Positions 26,703 to 35,134 of a stretch of DNA of 64,000 nucleotides are shown here, one piece after another. The position numbers were made by a program, and so were the translations under genes. A model generated the notes under the pieces. It searched no databases. It was given only the letters and a program-made list of their open reading frames with translations, and was not told the origin of the DNA. Each line of letters opens with the position of its first letter. The stretch's first letter is position 1. The stretch comes from Streptomyces fumigatiscleroticus. GTDB lineage: Bacteria; Actinomycetota; Actinomycetes; Streptomycetales; Streptomycetaceae. The DNA is taken from assembly GCF_014647975.1 (NCBI RefSeq), contig NZ_BMQF01000002.1, positions 778,085 through 842,084 of the forward strand, given 5' to 3'.

Positions 26703-28016
26703 ATGAGCGCCGTCACGAACACCGAGCCGAACGCCGCGCCGAGTTCCGCGGCGGGCAGCGCGCCGCGGGGCCGTCTTCTCGCCCTCGGCGCCGTATGGCT
26801 CGCCACCCGGGCCCTGATGCTGGTGCTGCTCGCGCACAGCGGCTCCCCCGACCTGGGCTGGGGCGGTGTCACGCGCGAGGTGTGGCACCTGTACCACCAC
26901 TGGTACGAGGTCCTCTCCGACGGCGCCTTCCCCGCCGACGACCCGCGGTGGCAGTACCCGCCGGGCGCCGGGCCCGTGCTGCTCTCCCCCGCACTGCTGC
27001 CGTGGCTGACGTACTTCGAGGCGTTCGTCGCGCTCACCCTGGCCGCCGACGCGGTGATCGCGCTGGCGCTCGCCCGCGCGGGAACACGTCCCGGCGGCCG
27101 CAGCCTGCGCGGTGCCGCCCTGTGGATCTGCGGTCTGCCGCTGCTCCTGCACGTGCCGCTCGCCCGCTACGACGTGCAGGTCACCGCGTTCGCCGTCATC
27201 TCCCTGCTGACGTTGTCGCGCTTCCCGCGCGCGGGTGGCGTGTTCGCCGCGCTGGGCGCCCTGGTGAAGGGGTGGCCGGTCCTGGTGCTGCTCGGCACAC
27301 CGAAGGGACGGCACACCCGGTCCGCCTGGACCTGGGCCGCGGTCGCCGGCGCCTCGGCGCTCGTGCTCCTTTCGGCCCTCTTCACCACTCCGCAGGCCTT
27401 CCTGCGGCAACAGGGCGGCCGGGGCGTGCAGATCGAGTCGCTCGGCGGCACGGTCCTCGGACTCGCCACGCACACCGGCTGGCCGGGCAGGGTCCGCTAC
27501 CGGTACGGCGCCCTGGAGTTCACGGGCCCCGGCGTCCGGGCCGTCGCCGACGTCTCCCTGGCGCTCACGGCCGTGGCCTTCGCCCTCCTGCTGCTGTGGC
27601 GGGTACGCGCCCGGCACCGGACACCGGCGACGCCGTACGACGCGGCGCTGAGCGCGGTGCTGCTGTTCACCGTCACCAGCCGGGTGATCAGCCCCCAGTA
27701 CATGATCTGGCTGCTCGGCATGGCCGCCGTCTGCCTGACCTCGCGGTACACCACGCAGCGACCGGTGGCCGCGCTGATCGTCGCGGCGACCGTGGTCAGC
27801 GCGATCGTGTACCCCGTGCTGTACTCCGAGGTCAAGGCCTGCACCTGGACCGGCTCCACGCTGATGCTGGTCCGCAACGGGCTGCTGGCCGCCGCGGCCG
27901 CGCTCTCCTTCACCCGCCTGTGGCGCTCCACCTGCCGGGCCCCGGAGCCACCGGTGCCCGCGAGCGCGCCTGAACCCGGCCCCGACCGCTGCCGGGGAGC
28001 GCTCAGCGTGCCCTGA
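26703..28016 (+). CDS. GT87-family (DUF2029) polyprenyl-phosphate-dependent membrane glycosyltransferase
   Basis: A 437-residue polytopic protein with about ten spans. Family-like motifs: WQYPPGAGPVLL in the first large loop, LARYDVQVT with the membrane-proximal aspartate expected of GT-C enzymes, LGALVKGWPVL, and SRVISPQYMIWLLG. GT87 members such as mycobacterial PimE transfer a mannosyl or related sugar from polyprenyl phosphate on the outer membrane face. ATG at 26703. It is separated by about 100 bp from galE downstream and fits the polymer-decorating role of this region. The donor sugar cannot be deduced. Confidence 0.82.
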   Translation: MSAVTNTEPNAAPSSAAGSAPRGRLLALGAVWLATRALMLVLLAHSGSPDLGWGGVTREVWHLYHHWYEVLSDGAFPADDPRWQYPPGAGPVLLSPALLPWLTYFEAFVALTLAADAVIALALARAGTRPGGRSLRGAALWICGLPLLLHVPLARYDVQVTAFAVISLLTLSRFPRAGGVFAALGALVKGWPVLVLLGTPKGRHTRSAWTWAAVAGASALVLLSALFTTPQAFLRQQGGRGVQIESLGGTVLGLATHTGWPGRVRYRYGALEFTGPGVRAVADVSLALTAVAFALLLLWRVRARHRTPATPYDAALSAVLLFTVTSRVISPQYMIWLLGMAAVCLTSRYTTQRPVAALIVAATVVSAIVYPVLYSEVKACTWTGSTLMLVRNGLLAAAAALSFTRLWRSTCRAPEPPVPASAPEPGPDRCRGALSVP

Positions 28017-28119
28017 TCCGCCGGTCCCCGGCACAAACCGCCGCCGCCTGCTTCACTGAAGGGCCGACGGACGGCACACGACGCACCACCAGGGCCAACT
28101 GACGAGGGGACGGCCGCAC

Positions 28120-29103
28120 ATGACCTGGCTGATCACCGGCGGCGCCGGCTACATCGGGGCGCACGTCGTACGGGCGATGACCGAGGCGGGCGAGAGAGCG
28201 GTGGTCTACGACGACCTGTCCACCGGGATCGCCGCCCGCCTGCCCGCGGAGGTGCCCCTGGTGGTGGGCTCGGTGCTGGACGGCGAGCGGCTGGCCCGCG
28301 TCCTCGTGGACCACGGCGTCACCGGCGTCGTCCACCTCGCCGCGAAGAAGCAGGTCGGCGAGTCGGTGGACCTGCCGCTGCACTACTACCGCGAGAACGT
28401 CGAGGGCCTGCGCGTGCTGCTGGAGGCGGTGACCGCGGCCGGCGTCACCGCCTTCGTGTTCTCCTCCTCCGCCGCGGTGTACGGCATGCCGGACGTGGAC
28501 CTGGTGACCGAGGAGACGCCCTGCGCGCCCATGTCGCCGTACGGCGAGACCAAGCTGGCCGGCGAGTGGCTGGTGCGGGCGACGGGCCGCGCCACGGGCC
28601 TGTCCACGGCGTCCCTGCGCTACTTCAACGTGGCCGGCGCGGCCGGACCCGAGCTCGCGGACACCGGGGTGTACAACCTGATCCCGATGGTCTTCGAGAA
28701 GCTGACGGAGAACGCGGCCCCGCGCATCTTCGGCGACGACTACCGCACCCCGGACGGCACCTGCGTCCGGGACTACATCCACGTGGTGGACGTGGCGGAG
28801 GCCCATGTGGCCGCGGCCCGCGCGCTGTGCGCCGCCGCCCCCGGCCGCGAACTCACCCTCAACATCGGCCGCGGGGAGGGCGTCTCGGTGCGCGAGATGA
28901 TCGACCTCATCAACGCCGTCACCGGCTACGACCGGCCCCCGACCGTCACCCCGCGCCGCCCCGGCGACCCGGCCCGCGTCGTCGCCTCCGCCGACCGCGC
29001 CGCGACCGAACTGGGCTGGAAGGCCAAGTACGACGTCCAGGACATGATCACGACAGCCTGGGAGGGCTGGGTCCGGCAGCACCCGGAGGCGGCCCGCGCC
29101 TGA
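28120..29103 (+). CDS. galE: UDP-glucose 4-epimerase-like SDR enzyme
   Basis: Extended short-chain dehydrogenase of 327 residues. The NAD-binding glycine motif GGAGYIG spans 7-13, catalytic Ser/Tyr/Lys are in SSSAAVYG and SPYGETK (Y141, K145), and the GalE-type YFNVAGA and GDDYRTPDGTCVRDYIHV are present. It interconverts UDP-glucose and UDP-galactose (or the N-acetylated forms), presumably feeding the surrounding glycosyltransferases. The ATG at 28120 follows GACGAGGGGACGG. Exact substrate is not resolvable from sequence. Confidence 0.92.
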   Translation: MTWLITGGAGYIGAHVVRAMTEAGERAVVYDDLSTGIAARLPAEVPLVVGSVLDGERLARVLVDHGVTGVVHLAAKKQVGESVDLPLHYYRENVEGLRVLLEAVTAAGVTAFVFSSSAAVYGMPDVDLVTEETPCAPMSPYGETKLAGEWLVRATGRATGLSTASLRYFNVAGAAGPELADTGVYNLIPMVFEKLTENAAPRIFGDDYRTPDGTCVRDYIHVVDVAEAHVAAARALCAAAPGRELTLNIGRGEGVSVREMIDLINAVTGYDRPPTVTPRRPGDPARVVASADRAATELGWKAKYDVQDMITTAWEGWVRQHPEAARA

Positions 29104-29108
29104 GAGCC

Positions 29109-29345
29109 TCAGGGCGTGGGCGTCCCCGGGCCGACGAGCGGGGTCCGCTCCCGGACCGAGCGCACCTCGACTCCGGCGGTGCGGCGGTAGTACGGGGCCT
29201 CGTGGAGGATCTCGTCCAACCGCGCCCGGTCCACCGCGAACAGCAGCGGCGCGCCCCTGTCGTCGGCCCGGGGCCCGGCGGCCACCAGGCTCCCGTCGGC
29301 GTGCAGCCGGGTGAGGTTCCGGCGGTGCGCGGGGCGCGATCGAGG
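29109..29345 (-). pseudogene. Remnant of a YciI-like (DUF1330-type fold) protein
   Basis: The last about 75 codons before the TGA at 29109 read like the C-terminal three quarters of a YciI protein (RPAHRRNLTRLHADGSLVAAGP, then LLFAVDRARLDEILHEAPYYR). No ATG/GTG start with a ribosome-binding site precedes it, and the expected first beta strand is absent from all three frames. Upstream, the frame runs into Pro-rich repeat DNA. I read it as a 5'-truncated relic, possibly destroyed by expansion of the adjacent minisatellite. A short functional gene with a non-standard start cannot be excluded. Confidence 0.5.
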
Positions 29346-29454
29346 TGCCGGCCCCCGAGCTCCTCGCGCTACGGGCGGCGCCGGACAAGCCCTGAAGACG
29401 CGCGGAACTCCGCCGGTGCGCGGCCCCGGCCCCACCACCGGCTCCGGGCCCACC

Positions 29455-29566
29455 ACTGGCCCGAACCCACCGCCGATCTCGGACCCACCGCCGATCTCGG
29501 ACCCACCGCCGGCCCGGGACCCACCGCCAGCCCCGAACCCGCCGCCGACTCCGAACCCGCCGCCAC
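29455..29566. repeat. 18-bp degenerate minisatellite
   Basis: About six 18-bp units. Units at 29473 and 29491 are identical (CCGATCTCGGACCCACCG); those at 29509, 29527 and 29545 are degenerate. The array ends 6 bp before the tetR stop codon (29573-29575). A proline-rich open frame crosses it but lacks any sign of translation. Confidence 0.9.
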
Positions 29567-29572
29567 CGGCGC

Positions 29573-30199
29573 TCACAGCGCCTTGAGCGCCGCCGTCGTC
29601 GCCCGTGCCAGCGCCGCCAGGTGACCCTTCGGCAGCTTGGGGCTGCGGATCACCACCGAGCGCCAGTACAGGGGGCCCGAGATCAGATCCAGGGCCAGCT
29701 CCTCGTCGAGCCCGGCGCGGACCTCGCCACGCCGCTCCGCCGCCGCCACGATGCCGCTGGCGACGCCCTCCTGCCCCTCCCGCAGGGCCTTCTGGAGGGC
29801 CTCGGCGATGTCCGGGTTGCGGGCCGCCTCCGCCTGGAGGTCGGGGATGATCTGCGAGGCGACGGGGTGGCGCAGGGCGCGCGCCGTCAGCTCGTACAGC
29901 AGCCTCAGGTCGCCCTCCAGGGAACCGGTGTCCGGAGCGGGCAGCCCCTGCACGGCGATGGCCGAGACCAGGTCGAGCACCAGGTGCAGCTTGGAACGCC
30001 ACCGGCGGTACACCGCCGTCTTGCCGACGCCCGCGCGGCGTGCGATGCCCTCGATGGACATCCGCGCGTAGCCGACGGCCGCGAGCTCCGCGAAGACGGC
30101 GGCCCGGATCGCTTCCGTCACGTCCTCCCGCAGCACGGCCGCCCCTGCGGGGGCCCGGCGGCGCGGACGCGGCTGGGGCTCGTCGGGGTTCGTCGTCAT
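29573..30199 (-). CDS. TetR-family transcriptional regulator
   Basis: A 208-residue TetR repressor. The ATG at 30199 gives a short basic tail (PRPRRRAPAG) before the helix-turn-helix: AVFAELAAVGYARMSIEGIA, then AGVGKTAVYRRWRSK. The C-terminal ligand domain (about 75-208) is of the TetR_C_16-like type with GSLEGDLRLL. The frame could extend upstream to 30439, but that part lies over the operators and carries no conservation. It is divergent from the TagG-like exporter gene, with paired direct repeats between them, so it probably controls itself and perhaps the exporter. Confidence 0.88.
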   Translation of the reverse strand: MTTNPDEPQPRPRRRAPAGAAVLREDVTEAIRAAVFAELAAVGYARMSIEGIARRAGVGKTAVYRRWRSKLHLVLDLVSAIAVQGLPAPDTGSLEGDLRLLYELTARALRHPVASQIIPDLQAEAARNPDIAEALQKALREGQEGVASGIVAAAERRGEVRAGLDEELALDLISGPLYWRSVVIRSPKLPKGHLAALARATTAALKAL

Positions 30200-30216
30200 G
30201 CGGACCAGCATAGGGG

Positions 30217-30293
30217 CGTTACGACGAAACGGTTGCGTTCCGACGCCCCTTCGGCCTACGCTCCCGTTACGACGATACGGTCCCGTCCCGACG
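30217..30293. promoter_or_regulatory. Paired operator-like repeats upstream of tetR and exporter
   Basis: Two 29-bp direct repeats, 30217-30245 and 30265-30293, both beginning CGTTACGACGA and ending CCGACG, spaced 48 bp apart. Each carries an internal inverted repeat (AACG-N4-CGTT in the first, ACGG-N2-CCGT in the second). They lie 18 bp from the tetR start and 112 bp from the exporter start, fitting TetR operators. Confidence 0.7.
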
Positions 30294-30404
30294 TGGAAGA
30301 ACGTGAAGCGTCCCGCAGGGAAACGCCGGGCGACCGTCACGCCGTCCGCAGGTGCACCACACCACGCGCCACCCCTCCCCCCGACCCGAGCGAAAGCAGC
30401 GGAT

Positions 30405-31322
30405 GTGAGCCAGGTCCTCCACACACCGCCCCCGGCCACGGCCCCGGCCGACGACGACCTCGCGGCCCTCGCCGCCCGTCACGGCCTCACGGTCAGCGGC
30501 GCCCGCCCCACGCTGCCCGAGTACGTCCGGCAGCTGTGGGCGCGCCGCCACTTCATCACCGCCTTCGCCACCGCCAAGCTCACCGCCCAGTACAGCCAGG
30601 CGAAACTGGGCCAGGTCTGGCAGGTGATGACGCCGTTGCTCAACGCGGCGGTGTACTACTTCATCTTCGGCCTGCTGCTCCAGACCAAGAAGGGCGTGCC
30701 GGACTACGTCCCGTTCCTGGTCACGGGCGTGTTCGTCTGGACGTTCACACAGAGCTCGATCATGGCGGGCACCCGGGCCATCTCCGGCAACCTCGGCCTC
30801 GTGAGGGCCCTGCACTTCCCTCGGGCGGCGCTGCCGCTCTCCTTCTGCCTTCAGCAGCTCCAGCAGCTGCTGTTCTCGATGGCCGCTCTGGCCGTGATCC
30901 TGCTCTGCTTCGGCGTTCCCGTCGCCGTCTCCTGGGTGCTGGCGGTCCCGGCCCTGGTGCTTCAGTTCACGTTCAACGCGGGCATTGCGATGATCATGGC
31001 CCGGCTGGGGGCGAAGACCCCGGACCTCGCCCAGCTGATGCCGTTCCTGCTGCGCACCTGGATGTATGTCTCGGGCGTGATGTGGAGCATCGACAACCTG
31101 GTCGCCTCGCACAACGACCTGCCGTCCTGGGTGGGCCCGGTGCTCCAGGCCAACCCGGCCGCCGTCTACATCGACCTGATGCGCTTCGCCCTGATCGACA
31201 GCTTCCACGCGAGCCAGCTGCCGCCGCACGTGTGGGCGGTCGCCGCGGGCTGGGCGCTGCTCGCCGGCGCCGGCGGCTTCATCTACTTCTGGAAGGCTGA
31301 GGAGACCTACGGCCGTGGCTGA
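30405..31322 (+). CDS. ABC-2 polysaccharide/teichoic-acid exporter permease (TagG/Wzm type)
   Basis: A 305-residue permease with about six spans. After a cytoplasmic helix, WARRHFITAFATAKLTAQYSQAKLG leads into the first span, the usual TagG/Wzm pattern, and SQLPPHVWAVAAGW precedes the last span. The GTG at 30405 is the first start outside the operator region and follows a GAAAGCAGCGG site. Together with the ATPase that overlaps it by 8 bp it would flip a completed lipid-linked glycopolymer across the membrane. Confidence 0.9.
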   Translation: MSQVLHTPPPATAPADDDLAALAARHGLTVSGARPTLPEYVRQLWARRHFITAFATAKLTAQYSQAKLGQVWQVMTPLLNAAVYYFIFGLLLQTKKGVPDYVPFLVTGVFVWTFTQSSIMAGTRAISGNLGLVRALHFPRAALPLSFCLQQLQQLLFSMAALAVILLCFGVPVAVSWVLAVPALVLQFTFNAGIAMIMARLGAKTPDLAQLMPFLLRTWMYVSGVMWSIDNLVASHNDLPSWVGPVLQANPAAVYIDLMRFALIDSFHASQLPPHVWAVAAGWALLAGAGGFIYFWKAEETYGRG

Positions 31323-32106
31323 CACCACCAGCGAGAAGATCCCCACCGTCGTCGCCGACGGCGTCGACATCGTCTACCGGGTCAACGGCACCGGCGCCGG
31401 ACGCGGCTCCGCCACCGCCGCCCTCAACCGCATCGTGCGCCGCAGGCAGACCGAGAAGGCGGCGGGCGTGCGCCGCGTGCACGCGGTGAAGAACGTCTCC
31501 TTCGCCGCCTACAAGGGCGAGGCGATCGGGCTGATCGGCACCAACGGCTCCGGCAAGTCCACCCTGCTCAAGGCGGTCGCGGGCCTGCTGCCCGTGGAGA
31601 GGGGCCGGATCTACACCAACGGCCAGCCCTCCCTGCTCGGCGTCAACGCCGCCCTGATGAACGACCTGACCGGCGAGCGCAACGTGCACCTCGGCGGCCT
31701 GGCCATGGGCATGTCCCGCGAACAGGTCAAGGAGCGCTACCAGGAGATCGTCGACTTCTCCGGCATCAACGACAAGGGCGACTTCATCACGCTGCCGATG
31801 CGGACGTACTCCTCCGGCATGGCCGCCCGGCTGCGCTTCTCCATCGCCGCCGCCAAGGACCACGACGTCCTGCTCATCGACGAGGCCCTGGCCACCGGCG
31901 ACCGCTCCTTCCAGAAGCGGTCCGAGGCCCGCATCCGCGAGCTGCGCAAGCATGCGGGCACGGTCTTCCTGGTCAGCCACAACAACAAGTCCATCCGCGA
32001 CACCTGCGACCGCGTGCTGTGGCTGGAGCGCGGCGAACTGCGCATGGACGGGCCCACGGCCGACGTGCTCAAGGAGTACGAGGCCTTCACGAACGGGAAG
32101 AAGTAG
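31315..32106 (+). CDS. ABC exporter ATP-binding protein (TagH/Wzt type)
   Basis: A 263-residue ATPase. Walker A is GTNGSGKST (75-83), the divergent signature YSSGMAARLRF is typical of polysaccharide-export ATPases, Walker B is VLLIDEAL, and the H-loop is LVSHNN. The long N-terminal extension before Walker A (NRIVRRRQTEKAAGVRRVHAV) is also TagH-like. No C-terminal carbohydrate-binding domain of the O-antigen Wzt kind is present, so polymer length or end recognition is not built into this subunit. GTG start at 31315 inside the end of the permease gene. Confidence 0.93.
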   Translation: MADTTSEKIPTVVADGVDIVYRVNGTGAGRGSATAALNRIVRRRQTEKAAGVRRVHAVKNVSFAAYKGEAIGLIGTNGSGKSTLLKAVAGLLPVERGRIYTNGQPSLLGVNAALMNDLTGERNVHLGGLAMGMSREQVKERYQEIVDFSGINDKGDFITLPMRTYSSGMAARLRFSIAAAKDHDVLLIDEALATGDRSFQKRSEARIRELRKHAGTVFLVSHNNKSIRDTCDRVLWLERGELRMDGPTADVLKEYEAFTNGKK

Positions 32107-32111
32107 CGCGG

Positions 32112-33152
32112 ATGCCAGGTGTGGCACCCGGGCCGCTGCGGCCGGAGGACCCCCGGGAGATCGCCGGATACCCGCTGAGCGCCCGCATCGGCGCGGGCGG
32201 CATGGGCACCGTCTACCTCTCCCGTACGCGCGGGGGCCAGCCCGTCGCGCTGAAGCTGGTGCGCCGCGAGTACGCCGACAGCCCGGCGTTCCGCGAGCGC
32301 TTCGCCCGCGAGGTGGCCGCGAGCCGCCGGGTCTCCGGCTACCACCTGGTGCCGGTCGTCGACCACGACGCCGGTGCCGAACGCCCCTGGCTCGCCACCC
32401 GGTACGTCCCCGGCGTCCCCCTCCACCGCGTCCTGGAGGCGTACGGCCCGCTGCCCGTGCCCACCGTCCTCCAGCTCGTCGCGGCCACCGCCCGCGCCCT
32501 GGACGCCGTGCACACGGCCGGCGTGATCCACCGGGACGTCAAACCGGGCAATCTGCTGCTGGCCGCGGACGGCCCGTGGCTGCTCGACTTCGGCATCGCC
32601 CGGGCCGCGGGCGCCGCCACCCTCACCACCGCGGGCCGGCTGGTCGGCACCCCCCGCTACATGTCCCCCGAGCACGCCCTGGGCCGTACGGTCACCTCCG
32701 CGGCCGACATCTTCGCGCTCGGCCTGGTCGCCGCCGAGGCCGCCACCGGACGTCATCCGTACGGGCACGGCAGAGCCCTCGCCGTCGCCGCGCGCATCGC
32801 GGGCACCGACCGCGAGCCGCCCGCGCTGGACGGCCTCGGCCGTCCGCTCTTGGACATCGTGCGCCGCTGTCTGGCCGCCGACCCGGCGGCCCGGCCCTCG
32901 GCGGCACAGCTCGCCGAGCACTGCGCGGGCGCCGCCCGGCGGGACGTACGCGACTTCACCCGGTGGCTGCCGGATGCGGTCGCGGCACAGACCGCCGCCG
33001 TGGAGGCGGCCCTGCGGGCGCTCCGGCTCGCCGAGGCACCCACGGTCCAGGCGGCGCTGTCCGAGGCCCCGACCGTCCGTGCCGTGCCCCCGACCGCACC
33101 GATCACGGTCCGCGACGAGGAGTGGCGGCGCCGGATGCGCGGAGAACGCTGA
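32112..33152 (+). CDS. Soluble Ser/Thr protein kinase
   Basis: A 346-residue Hanks-type kinase. Glycine loop IGAGGMGTVYL (26-36), K48, HRDVKPGN from 140, DFG at 159-161 and a MSPEHALG activation-segment end. The catalytic loop has the required Asp and Asn. No transmembrane span follows; the C-terminal about 60 residues are Ala/Thr-rich with repeated EAPTV elements, possible phosphorylation sites. ATG at 32112, only 5 bp after the exporter ATPase stop, so co-transcription with tagGH-like genes is likely. It shares with the next kinase the segments GYH(L/I)VPVVDHD and MSPEHALG, indicating a tandem duplication. Confidence 0.9.
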   Translation: MPGVAPGPLRPEDPREIAGYPLSARIGAGGMGTVYLSRTRGGQPVALKLVRREYADSPAFRERFAREVAASRRVSGYHLVPVVDHDAGAERPWLATRYVPGVPLHRVLEAYGPLPVPTVLQLVAATARALDAVHTAGVIHRDVKPGNLLLAADGPWLLDFGIARAAGAATLTTAGRLVGTPRYMSPEHALGRTVTSAADIFALGLVAAEAATGRHPYGHGRALAVAARIAGTDREPPALDGLGRPLLDIVRRCLAADPAARPSAAQLAEHCAGAARRDVRDFTRWLPDAVAAQTAAVEAALRALRLAEAPTVQAALSEAPTVRAVPPTAPITVRDEEWRRRMRGER

Positions 33153-33255
33153 GCGAACGGGGAGCCGCTCAGCAGCCCCACAGCTGTGCCCGTGCGGGAA
33201 CCGCCGCGCCCGGACGCGCTGTCGTACGGCGCGTATAAGCTCATGAGCCCCTCAA

Positions 33256-35061
33256 GTGCCCTGTCGCGGCACAGGGGTTCGCATCGCATCGGGGGAGGCT
33301 GCCATCACTACCAGCACAGGCGACATCCTGAGTCCTCTGGGACCCCAGGACCCGAGGGAGACCGCCGGCTACCGGCTGCTGGCGCGGATCGGCGAGGGCG
33401 GCATGGGGACCGTCTACCTCTCGCACACGCGCGGCGGCCAGCCCGTCGCGCTGAAGGTCATCCGCCGCGAGTACGGCCAGGACCCGGACTTCCGCCGCCG
33501 CTTCGAGCAGGAGGTCCAGGCGGCCCGCCGCGTGCAGGGCTACCACATCGTGCCGGTCGTCGACCACGACACCAACGGCGAGCTCCCCTGGCTCGCCTCG
33601 GTGTTCGTCCCCGGCGTGCCGCTGCACGACGCGCTCGTCGCGTTCGGCCCGCTGCCGCCCGCCGCCGTCTTCCAGCTGGTCGGCTGCACGGCCCGCGCGC
33701 TGTCCGCGATCCACGCGGCGGGCGTCGTCCACCGCGACCTCAAGCCCAGCAACATCCTGCTGGGCCCCCAGGGCCCGTACGTCATCGACTTCGGCATCGC
33801 GCGCGCCGCCGACGCCACCCAGCTCACCCAGTCCGGCGGCCTGATCGGCACCCCGCAGTACATGTCGCCGGAGCACGCGCTGGGCGAGCGGGTCGGCCCG
33901 GCCACCGACGTCTTCTCGCTCGGCCTGATCGCGGCGGTCGCGGCCACCGGCCGTCATCCGTACGGCGACGGCGGCGCCCTGACCGTCGCCGCGCAGATCG
34001 CCAACACCGCCCTGCGCCCGCCCCGGCTCGACGGGTACGACGACCGGTTGCGCCCGCTGCTGGAGCGCTGTCTCACCGCGGACCCGGCCGAGCGCATCGG
34101 CACCGACGAACTGGCCGCGCTCTGCCAGGAACACGCGGGCCGCGCGCTCAGCGACTTCGACGGCTGGCTGCCTGCCCCGCTCACCGCCGAGATCACCCGC
34201 CGTGAGCGGTCCGTCCGCACTCCTCCCGCGCCGGCGGCCCCGCCGCCGCCGTCGGCTCCCACGCACCCGCCCACCGTCCCGTCCGCCCCCGCCACCCCTC
34301 CGCCCGGCCCGGCGCCGTCCCCGGCCACCGGCACCGGCCCCGGCGCACCGACGGCTCCGGGACACGGCTACCCGCCGCCGCCCGGTACCGGGAGCCTCCA
34401 CCCGGCTCCGGGACCCGCCCGGCCCGCTCCCCCGCGCCGCCGCGGCCTGAAGCTCGGGCTCCTCGCCGCCGCCCTGGTCCTCGCGGTGGGCGCGGGCGCG
34501 GGCACGGCCGTCTGGGTGCTGGGCAGGGACGGCAACGGCGGCGGGGAACCGCACGGACGGGAGACCAGGACGACTGCGCCGCCCGCCCCGACCACGCACG
34601 GAACCACGGGCGGGGACGACCCGACGCCGCCCGTGAACGGCACGTCGTACGAGGTGGTCTTCGAGGACAAGCCCTTCACCCTGCGCAGACCGGCCGACCT
34701 GGAACAGACCTATGTCGATCTCGACGAGCCGAAGGCCGACACCGGCGCCGAGATGGCCGCGGCCGTGCGCGACCTGACCGTCGACGAGGGCTACTGGGAG
34801 TTCGAGACGACGATGGGGAAGAGCGCGGGCACCACGCCCGAGCAGTGCGCGGAGGGCGCGGAGACCGATGCCCTGCCGTCCACCGTGAAGCCCGACCACT
34901 TCGGTGAGGCCGCGGCCATCGACAAGGGCACCAGGCTCTGCACGGTCACCAAGGACGGCAACCTCGCCATGTACGAGATCACCGCGATCGAGAAGGCCGA
35001 CCTGAGCTGGGACATGCCCAACGTCGAGGGCAGGCTGACGCTCTGGAAGATCTCCGAGTGA
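33256..35061 (+). CDS. Membrane Ser/Thr protein kinase with extracytoplasmic sensor-like domain
   Basis: A kinase of up to 601 residues. Glycine loop IGEGGMGTVYL, HRDLKPSN, DFG and MSPEHALG are intact. A Pro-rich linker, one span (about 397-420), and an extracytoplasmic domain of about 180 residues with two cysteines follow; the domain is not a PASTA repeat and I do not recognise it. The start is uncertain: the only standard codon in frame is GTG at 33256 with a poor ribosome site. The strong GGGGGAGG at 33291-33298 sits exactly before an ATC at 33304 that would yield ITTSTGD. Convergent with the glutamate dehydrogenase gene. Confidence 0.85.
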   Translation: MPCRGTGVRIASGEAAITTSTGDILSPLGPQDPRETAGYRLLARIGEGGMGTVYLSHTRGGQPVALKVIRREYGQDPDFRRRFEQEVQAARRVQGYHIVPVVDHDTNGELPWLASVFVPGVPLHDALVAFGPLPPAAVFQLVGCTARALSAIHAAGVVHRDLKPSNILLGPQGPYVIDFGIARAADATQLTQSGGLIGTPQYMSPEHALGERVGPATDVFSLGLIAAVAATGRHPYGDGGALTVAAQIANTALRPPRLDGYDDRLRPLLERCLTADPAERIGTDELAALCQEHAGRALSDFDGWLPAPLTAEITRRERSVRTPPAPAAPPPPSAPTHPPTVPSAPATPPPGPAPSPATGTGPGAPTAPGHGYPPPPGTGSLHPAPGPARPAPPRRRGLKLGLLAAALVLAVGAGAGTAVWVLGRDGNGGGEPHGRETRTTAPPAPTTHGTTGGDDPTPPVNGTSYEVVFEDKPFTLRRPADLEQTYVDLDEPKADTGAEMAAAVRDLTVDEGYWEFETTMGKSAGTTPEQCAEGAETDALPSTVKPDHFGEAAAIDKGTRLCTVTKDGNLAMYEITAIEKADLSWDMPNVEGRLTLWKISE

Positions 35062-35068
35062 CGGCGGG

Positions 35069-35100
35069 GGCGCCCCGGGTCCCCGTGACCCGCGGGCGCC
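35069..35100. terminator. Hairpin terminator between kinase and glutamate dehydrogenase genes
   Basis: Inverted repeat with arms 35069-35081 and 35087-35100 (7 + 5 bp pairs around a small internal bulge). It lies between two convergent genes and probably serves both. Confidence 0.65.
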
Positions 35101-35134
35101 TTGGCTGCCGTCGGCCCGGAGGCCGGCCGCGCAC

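Noticed and set aside
29346..30002. Extension of the YciI-like frame into a 298-codon protein reaching 30002
   Set aside because: The upstream part is antisense to tetR and to repeat DNA and is purely low-complexity.
30200..30404. Longer starts for tetR (to 30439) and for the exporter permease (from 30198)
   Set aside because: Both extensions run over the shared operator-like repeats, lack conserved sequence, and overlap each other.
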